NCBI RefSeq assembly: GCF_004364345.1 | Contig: NZ_SOCA01000006.1 | Location: 62,001-126,000, forward strand | Length of the DNA stretch: 64,000 nt | Source: Prosthecobacter fusiformis | GTDB taxonomy: Bacteria; Verrucomicrobiota; Verrucomicrobiia; Verrucomicrobiales; Verrucomicrobiaceae | Direction: 5' to 3' | Shown: positions 59,233 to 64,000 of the stretch, piece after piece | Layout of the letters: each line of letters starts with the position of its first letter | How positions within the stretch are numbered: the stretch's first letter is position 1 | The notes under the pieces: generated by a model | The model's input: the letters and a program-made list of their open reading frames with translations, nothing else | Database searches by the model: none | What the model was told of the DNA's origin: nothing | Made by a program: the position numbers and the translations under genes

Positions 59233-59761
59233 ATTTCTTTATCCTGTGGAAGGGGGGCCGCTGACGCAGATCATCCAGAATTGTGGTGTCTCACTCACCG
59301 TGCTTCCCGAGATACGTGCAGACAGTCGGATAGCCCTTGATGTGTCCTTGCAAATTGTTGAATTTGCTGGATTCGAAGACCCCAAACCTGTCGTGCAGGA
59401 GCCTGTCATCTCGAGGATTCTCACGCATGCTGATGGCACTAGAACTGAATCCGCGACCGATGCGGAAAAAGATGAACTGCGCGAGTCCAAATTCGATGCC
59501 CAAGGAGTGCTGCTATCCACCAAGACAGTTCCGCTTTCCAAGGATATGGAAGTGAAAAGCAAGCATCCCATGATATCAACACGTCACTTCAAGTCAGATG
59601 TCGTGATGCCCTTCGGGCAGACCCTGGTACTAGAAATGGACCCCAGGACGGATACGCAAAACGTCGAGGAAGAAGATGCTTCTGGAAACATCATCAACTC
59701 GCAGACTGTATTGCATAAGAGGCGCACGCTCGTCTTTATCACAGCTTATCTGACTCAATGA
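59210..59761 (+). pseudogene. Frameshifted C-terminal part of the M56 protein (secretin-like)
   Basis: This segment reads in the +1 frame after the A5 run and continues the secretin-like extension: AKVEIIHEFLYPVEGGP, then LTVLPEIRADSRIALDVSLQI and, at the end, DVVMPFGQTLVLEMDPR and RRTLVFITAYLTQ. These match the late part of type II/III secretion secretin-like domains (Pxx-x-A-DG-x-I...LxVxPxI). The first start codon in this frame is GTG at 59246. The split could be a real mutation, a +1 recoding site or an error in a homopolymer. Separate translation of the fragment is unlikely to give a stable protein. Confidence 0.6.
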
Positions 59762-59802
59762 ATCCTCAATGCCCCTGCCTACCACTCGGAGCGGCCCAGA
59801 GT

Positions 59803-59835
59803 GCGGTGGGTAGCGCTGAGCGCAGCACCGCTTTT
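59803..59835 (+). terminator. Candidate terminator after the M56 gene
   Basis: GCGGTG (59803-59808) pairs with CACCGC (59826-59831), with an inner GCGC-TGA-GCGC stem, followed by TTTT. It lies about 40 bases after the stop at 59761. Confidence 0.6.
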
Positions 59836-59917
59836 CCCGGAATGTTCCTCACGGCCTAACGAGGTGTGTATCAAAGGGTGGGTGTGAAGCCGGAGTATTT
59901 GTCGTTCGTCTGGCAAT

Positions 59918-61069
59918 TTAATCTACACTTTGCCGGAGCTTCGCAACGGCGGTGAATGCAGGTTTGGCCTGACAGTTTCGATCAAACAGGAGCGGATAAT
60001 TGGTCCGGCCATGAACTGGGAAATCATTTAACCAGGAACCCGAGTCGCTCACTCCCCAAAAGGTGACTCGAGAGATGTCTTTTCGATATTGAAGGAACAA
60101 GGCAAACAGCTCTGCATAACGTTGAGCCAGCCGCTCTTCCTCCTTCATGGGCAGGCCTTTCACATAAGGATTCCATTGGGCATCAGGCTTGAAATTGATA
60201 CTGATATCCGCTCCTCCATTACCTGGTGTTGGCAGAACATTCACATCCAGTTCGGTAATCATGACCTTAAGGTTGAGAGTGGCGAATGATCGGATCGTAT
60301 TCTCAATCTCCGACATTTTTGGATAATCAATGCCATAATGCCCCTGCATCCCCACACCAGTGATCTTCACCCCCACTGCTTGGAGCTTCTTTAGCAATTT
60401 CAGGGCACCTTCACGTTTGCGAGCTTCTTCGAGCCCGTAGTCATTGTAATAAAGTTCAGCCGAAGGATCTGCCTCTTGAGCGAACTCAAAGGCTTTCACA
60501 ATGTAGTCTTCGCCGATGATTTTTAGCCAAAGCGAGTCGCGCAAACTTCCGTCGTCAGCCAAAGCTTCATTCACCACATCCCAGCCATGGATTTTTCCCC
60601 GATAACGACCAACCACAGTCTGGATGTGATCCTTCATTCGGGCGAGCAGAGCATCCTTCGTCAATAGGGTGCCTTCCTGATCTTGAAAAATCCATGCGGG
60701 GGCCTGCGAATGCCAGACCAAGGTGTGGCCGATGATGAACATCCCGCGCTTGTGGCCGAAGTTGACGTATCGGTCAGCCTCATCAAAGACATACGTGTCT
60801 GGCTTTGGGTGGACTGATCCCCATTTGAGCGAATTCTCCGGAGTGATCGAATCAAAGTGTTTGTTGACGATTTCTCTCTCGTCCGTGCTTGTTTTTAATA
60901 AGCCTTCGTCCTCCGAAAAATGTGTCGAATTCAAGGCCGTGCCCATCAGGAAGTCGTCATGGAAAAGAGTCTTCAGCGCCGGAACGGTGGCCCCTATCCC
61001 TTCCGCATGAGCGTCGGTGTGAGTGATAAAAAGTAAAGCCAGAGCCAGCCCCCAAAAGAGTCTTTTCAT
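59918..61069 (-). CDS. Secreted endo-1,4-beta-xylanase, glycoside hydrolase family 10
   Basis: The 383-residue protein has a signal peptide (about 1-22, ending HTDAHAE) and a single GH10 TIM barrel. The acid/base Glu is in WDVVNEAL near residue 166 and the nucleophile in ITELDV near 273; FDSITPENSLKWGSVHP, GHTLVWHSQAPAW and TFWGVSDSGSWL are classic GH10 text. Retaining endo-xylanases of this family cut beta-1,4-xylan. There is no carbohydrate-binding module. It fits a plant-polysaccharide-degrading lifestyle. The Met at 61069 directly precedes the signal; an upstream Met at 61117 gives 16 unrelated residues. Confidence 0.95.
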   Translation of the reverse strand: MKRLFWGLALALLFITHTDAHAEGIGATVPALKTLFHDDFLMGTALNSTHFSEDEGLLKTSTDEREIVNKHFDSITPENSLKWGSVHPKPDTYVFDEADRYVNFGHKRGMFIIGHTLVWHSQAPAWIFQDQEGTLLTKDALLARMKDHIQTVVGRYRGKIHGWDVVNEALADDGSLRDSLWLKIIGEDYIVKAFEFAQEADPSAELYYNDYGLEEARKREGALKLLKKLQAVGVKITGVGMQGHYGIDYPKMSEIENTIRSFATLNLKVMITELDVNVLPTPGNGGADISINFKPDAQWNPYVKGLPMKEEERLAQRYAELFALFLQYRKDISRVTFWGVSDSGSWLNDFPVHGRTNYPLLFDRNCQAKPAFTAVAKLRQSVD

Positions 61070-61252
61070 AAGTAACGTCAGCGAGACTAGTGATGAGTCT
61101 TCCGCTTTACAAGTCACATCAATGATTCGGCTATGGTTACAATGTTAGGTCCAGATTCCGCGACGTACATTTTACCACTGCACTGCTTTCCAAAATGCGG
61201 CCGCGAATGGTGCTGCGGTTAGCTCAATGCCAGCTCAGCGGTTACCTTGATC

Positions 61253-61969
61253 TCATTGAGGTCCTCCTGGGCGACCACCTCCCCGGCGCTGCTCGGGATC
61301 TTCGGGCGTGCTGCCGATGACGATGTCCCAGGTGCTGACGAGCTCCTGGCTGTCTGCGCTCTTGGGTTTGAATTCGCGGATGACCGAGAGGCGCTGGGCT
61401 TCATCACCCGTGCGGCGGAGGATACCGTCCTTATCATTTTGTGGCACTCCAGCGATGTAGAGCTGAGTGGTGAGCATGCGCTTATCCCCCTGTTTCACAG
61501 CGATGTGCCAGTGAATGGTGCGGCCAGTATAAAGGCCGGGCTTGATGGTGCGGAAACGATATTCACCTTTGGCATTCGTGACGATTTTTCCATAACCTTG
61601 GAAGGCGGGGTCGCGCTCCTGACCGCGCTGAGTGCCACGGCTGTGGATGTAGCATCCATTGTTATCCGCCTGCCACAGTTCAATGACGGCGTCCTGGATA
61701 GGCTGCCCATCGGCATTGAGAAGACGTCCACCAAACTCAGCTACTGTGCCGATGGCCTGGGTGGCCTTACCCTGGATCTGCAGGAGGTCATTGTCCTGGT
61801 CTAGCGGCAGGTGGTCTGGATAATAAGGACCCTCCGTGGCGCGTGGGGTGAGCGTGAGCGCCTCCGCATAAACACTGCTGGTAATGATGCCGCCAGTGGC
61901 GAGAAGGAGGCTATGAAGCAGGCGGCGGCGGTCGATGCGGATGTGGAAGGTAGGGGTGAGCGAATTCAT
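61253..61969 (-). CDS. Exported intradiol ring-cleavage dioxygenase-like protein
   Basis: The 238-residue protein has an N-terminal RRRLLHSLLLATGG segment that looks like a Tat signal. The body matches the catechol/protocatechuate 3,4-dioxygenase beta-sandwich: ATEGPYYPDHL, GRLLNADGQPIQDAVIELWQAD, and the iron-ligand region with Tyr in PGLYTGRTIHWHI and two His in HWH. These non-heme Fe(III) enzymes open aromatic rings between the two hydroxyls. Exported versions are common in soil bacteria, and a role in lignin-derived aromatics is plausible. The Pro/Gly/Arg-rich C-terminus (RRGGGRPGG) is unusual. It lies between the xylanase and the Ig-like repeat gene, in the same direction. Confidence 0.88.
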   Translation of the reverse strand: MNSLTPTFHIRIDRRRLLHSLLLATGGIITSSVYAEALTLTPRATEGPYYPDHLPLDQDNDLLQIQGKATQAIGTVAEFGGRLLNADGQPIQDAVIELWQADNNGCYIHSRGTQRGQERDPAFQGYGKIVTNAKGEYRFRTIKPGLYTGRTIHWHIAVKQGDKRMLTTQLYIAGVPQNDKDGILRRTGDEAQRLSVIREFKPKSADSQELVSTWDIVIGSTPEDPEQRRGGGRPGGPQ

Positions 61970-62019
61970 GGCCGATGTCTATCCAACCCGCTCCTGACCG
62001 AATGGTTCCGACGAAAAGA

Positions 62020-64000
62020 TTATTCGGTAGAAGAAGATGGCTGCAGGATCTGAACGCGCCCGCTGAGAATGGGGCTGGTGGTGCTGCGCTCTCCTGCCAG
62101 AGGGATCTGGGGGAGGAGAAAATAGCCTTGGGCTTTCACGCCGCCGGTGCCGTGTGGGATGATCATGCCGAGAAAGGAGACCTTGCGCTTGGTGGTGGTC
62201 TCATTTTCGCTCAGCGTAAAGCTGCCGCTGATGGCACCAGTAGCTTTGTTGATGGTCAAGGTGGTGCGGGCAAGGTTGGCGGAACTGCCTGCCAGAGGTG
62301 TTTTAACCAGATAAGTGCTGGTGAAATCAAAGGCGGGCAGATTTGGAACGGTGTCAGAAAGGTCCAGTCCTCCTTCACTAAAGATGAGCGACTGAACGCC
62401 AGGATTCGGAAGCCCCTGCACGATGCTGCCGGAGGATGTTAAAGCCAAGTATCCTCCAGAAACATCCAGGGAAAGAGAGCCAAATCCGCCCGGATAGTAG
62501 CGGGTTTTATTCACTGGTTTCAGCCAGGTGAGGGTGCCCGTTAGACTATTGCCCGCAGGCTTTTCACCAAGTCCTAACTGGACATTGAAGCTGCCCGTCA
62601 ATGAACCGGTGCTGCTATAAAGAGACTGATAGACGGCTGTCTCACCACTAGGCCCAAGGATGCTGGAACTGGTGACGGTATCCCCGGTGGAGGTGCGCCC
62701 GGTGATGCTGGCCAGCCCCGTCGAGCTTATACGTATTGTCAGATAACCTGAGCCCAGTGGAATGGGTAGCGGAGGGGGCTCTAGGCTTGTGGCTGGGTTT
62801 AAGGCCGCGCTGTAGTATCCGATACGCTGGGCTGCTACCACCTGATTTTCTGGCCACGGATTCCGCCAACCTCTGACTTCAGCCGCTGCACCATGGAATC
62901 CACTGATAAGCTGGGAGGCAGGATCGAGCGCAAGGCGTAGCTGCTGCCCATGGATCAGGACATCCACCTGGTATTCCCCTTCCACCAAGTAGCCAGTGGC
63001 GGACTTGGAGGTAGTGCCAGTGATGACCTTGAGCGAATACGCACCCAGGGAGGTTGTGGTCAGGTTGAAGCGGCTGCCCAGGTCCTTGTTTGAAGCCGTA
63101 TTACGGGTGATGATGCCGGTGAAAGTGCCCACCCACTGGGGCGGTAGGTTGCGTACACTTAAAACACTGGAAACGGCCAGGCTCGTTCCTGCTGTATTGG
63201 TGGCTGTGACGGTGATGGTGTAGTCACCATGCACTTTGGGACGGCCACTGATAGCTCCGGTTTTAGACGAATAAGTCAATCCACTTGGAAGACCGGTGAT
63301 CTTGTATGAACTGGGGTAGTTTTCAGCGGATACGGTGGAGGTATAAGCAGCGCCGATGAATGTACTACCAAGGGTTAGGGGATTCATCACGGGGCGGGAA
63401 TACCCGGCGCGGATTTCCACGGTGAAAATTTTGGAGGTGATCGCCTGTGTGGCATCACGCACCTGAAGCCGGAATTCATAATTCCCAGCAAGGGCAGGTT
63501 TACCGCTCAAGATGCCGGTGGAACTGAGTGTCAGCCCTCGGGGTAAAGTGCCACTCAACACGCTCCAGGTATATGGGGTGGTGCCTCCGCTCGCGGTCAA
63601 CGACTGGCTATAAGACCCCGATCTGACTCCATAGGGTAGGGCGGTCTGTCGGGTGATGGTGATAGGGGAAGGGTTGATCGCTAGGCTCAGGTCCGCCTCG
63701 GCGGTCAGGCGATGAGCGTCCACAAAGGAGACCTTGAAGGTACGGTTTTCCGCTAGATCTGTAAGACCGCTGATGACACCTGATGGGCTAAGGGAAAAAC
63801 CGTCCGGGAGACTGCCTGACGTGAGACTCCAAAGGTAAGGGCCGGTGCCGCCCCTGGCGGTCAGAGAGAAGGAATAAGGAGCTCCGGTATAACCATCCGG
63901 CAGGGATGCCGTGACGATCTGCTGAGCCTGGGCAGCAATGAATAGTGTGAAGGTCTTGCTGCCGCTGTTTTCCACTTCGTTGGTGACAGCGATGGTGAAG
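62020..64000 (-). CDS. Large surface protein with Ig-like (He_PIG) repeats, 5' end outside window
   Basis: The frame is open to the window edge, so the gene continues beyond base 64000; 659 codons are seen. The visible part begins with at least three putative-Ig repeats of about 90 residues, recognised by P-x-x-W-S-V/L-x-S-G-x-L-P-x-G-L-x-L-S-x-x-G-x-x-x-G (for example SGTLPRGLTLSSTGILSG). The remaining roughly 350 residues are beta-rich and Gly/Ser/Thr-heavy without a family I can name. Such He_PIG arrays are common in long exported verrucomicrobial proteins and are thought to be adhesive or structural. No anchor or sorting signal is visible at the C-terminus. Confidence 0.85.
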   Translation of the reverse strand, partial: FTIAVTNEVENSGSKTFTLFIAAQAQQIVTASLPDGYTGAPYSFSLTARGGTGPYLWSLTSGSLPDGFSLSPSGVISGLTDLAENRTFKVSFVDAHRLTAEADLSLAINPSPITITRQTALPYGVRSGSYSQSLTASGGTTPYTWSVLSGTLPRGLTLSSTGILSGKPALAGNYEFRLQVRDATQAITSKIFTVEIRAGYSRPVMNPLTLGSTFIGAAYTSTVSAENYPSSYKITGLPSGLTYSSKTGAISGRPKVHGDYTITVTATNTAGTSLAVSSVLSVRNLPPQWVGTFTGIITRNTASNKDLGSRFNLTTTSLGAYSLKVITGTTSKSATGYLVEGEYQVDVLIHGQQLRLALDPASQLISGFHGAAAEVRGWRNPWPENQVVAAQRIGYYSAALNPATSLEPPPLPIPLGSGYLTIRISSTGLASITGRTSTGDTVTSSSILGPSGETAVYQSLYSSTGSLTGSFNVQLGLGEKPAGNSLTGTLTWLKPVNKTRYYPGGFGSLSLDVSGGYLALTSSGSIVQGLPNPGVQSLIFSEGGLDLSDTVPNLPAFDFTSTYLVKTPLAGSSANLARTTLTINKATGAISGSFTLSENETTTKRKVSFLGMIIPHGTGGVKAQGYFLLPQIPLAGERSTTSPILSGRVQILQPSSSTE

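Noticed and set aside
1-64000. CRISPR arrays, tRNA or rRNA genes, insertion sequences and phage genes
   Set aside because: Gaps were read for regular spacer repeats, cloverleaf patterns, transposase motifs and phage structural genes; none was found. A computed search (tRNAscan, CRISPR finder, IS search) would be needed to exclude short remnants.

Overview
The window reads as chromosomal DNA of a Gram-negative member of the Verrucomicrobiota, most likely a Verrucomicrobiaceae (Prosthecobacter-like) relative. The basis is the pairing of a DUF1549/DUF1553 protein with a DUF1501 protein, secreted sulfatase and GH10 genes, an LPS transport operon (kdsA-lptC-lptA-lptB), and many Tat- or Sec-exported proteins of planctomycete/verrucomicrobial type. 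Taxonomy is inferred from gene content only. No rRNA, tRNA, CRISPR array, transposase or prophage was seen. Recognisable Shine-Dalgarno sites are rare; hpf has the clearest one.

Layout. 1-354: 3' end of purM with a terminator. 355-2838: AT-rich, loosely packed stretch with a DUF416 gene, a GNAT acetyltransferase and a tiny membrane protein. 2839-6432: the DUF1549/DUF1553 and DUF1501 pair. 6582-10427 (minus): kdsA-lptC-lptA-lptB-hpf, i.e. Kdo synthesis, LPS export and ribosome hibernation. 10428-12652: a GGGGA-rich non-coding stretch and three small exported or membrane unknowns. 12703-16781 (minus): two overlapping DUF262 genes, one carrying a DUF1524 HNH-like domain, a candidate restriction/defence pair. 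16902-18883: exported amidohydrolase and a secreted unknown.

18957-35042 is an exopolysaccharide locus in two convergent arms. The plus arm encodes a double glycosyltransferase, an AsnB-type amidotransferase, a small DUF3592-like protein and a Wzy/WaaL-like polymerase or ligase. It is followed by a YlbF-family protein and an orphan LolD/MacB-type ATPase. The minus arm encodes a polysaccharide deacetylase, GT4, DUF4091 protein, FemAB/CelD-like acetyltransferase, GT4 and a Wzz-type chain-length protein fused to a degenerate tyrosine-kinase domain; its first five genes overlap by 4 nt each. Together these could build, modify, polymerise and size an exported polysaccharide.

35402-47490: carboxynorspermidine dehydrogenase-like enzyme, SDR, VWA membrane protein, PQQ-type beta-propeller, GT39-like membrane protein, TPR protein with a small membrane partner, Gfo/Idh/MocA oxidoreductase, TauE/SafE transporter, ruvX and truA. 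47507-52020 (minus): two Bat-like VWA membrane proteins without MoxR. 52229-55889 (minus): fatty-acid desaturase and topoisomerase III. 56033-59761: a sulfatase divergent from a BlaI/BlaR-type pair, with two TACA-TT-TGTA operators between them; the BlaR-like gene is frameshifted inside an unexpected secretin-like C-terminal extension. 59918-64000 (minus): GH10 xylanase, intradiol dioxygenase and an Ig-like repeat protein running off the window.

The least ordinary parts are the DUF262 pair, the BlaI/M56/secretin-like locus with its shared operators and frameshift, the two-armed polysaccharide locus with its fused glycosyltransferase, and several long intergenic hairpins.
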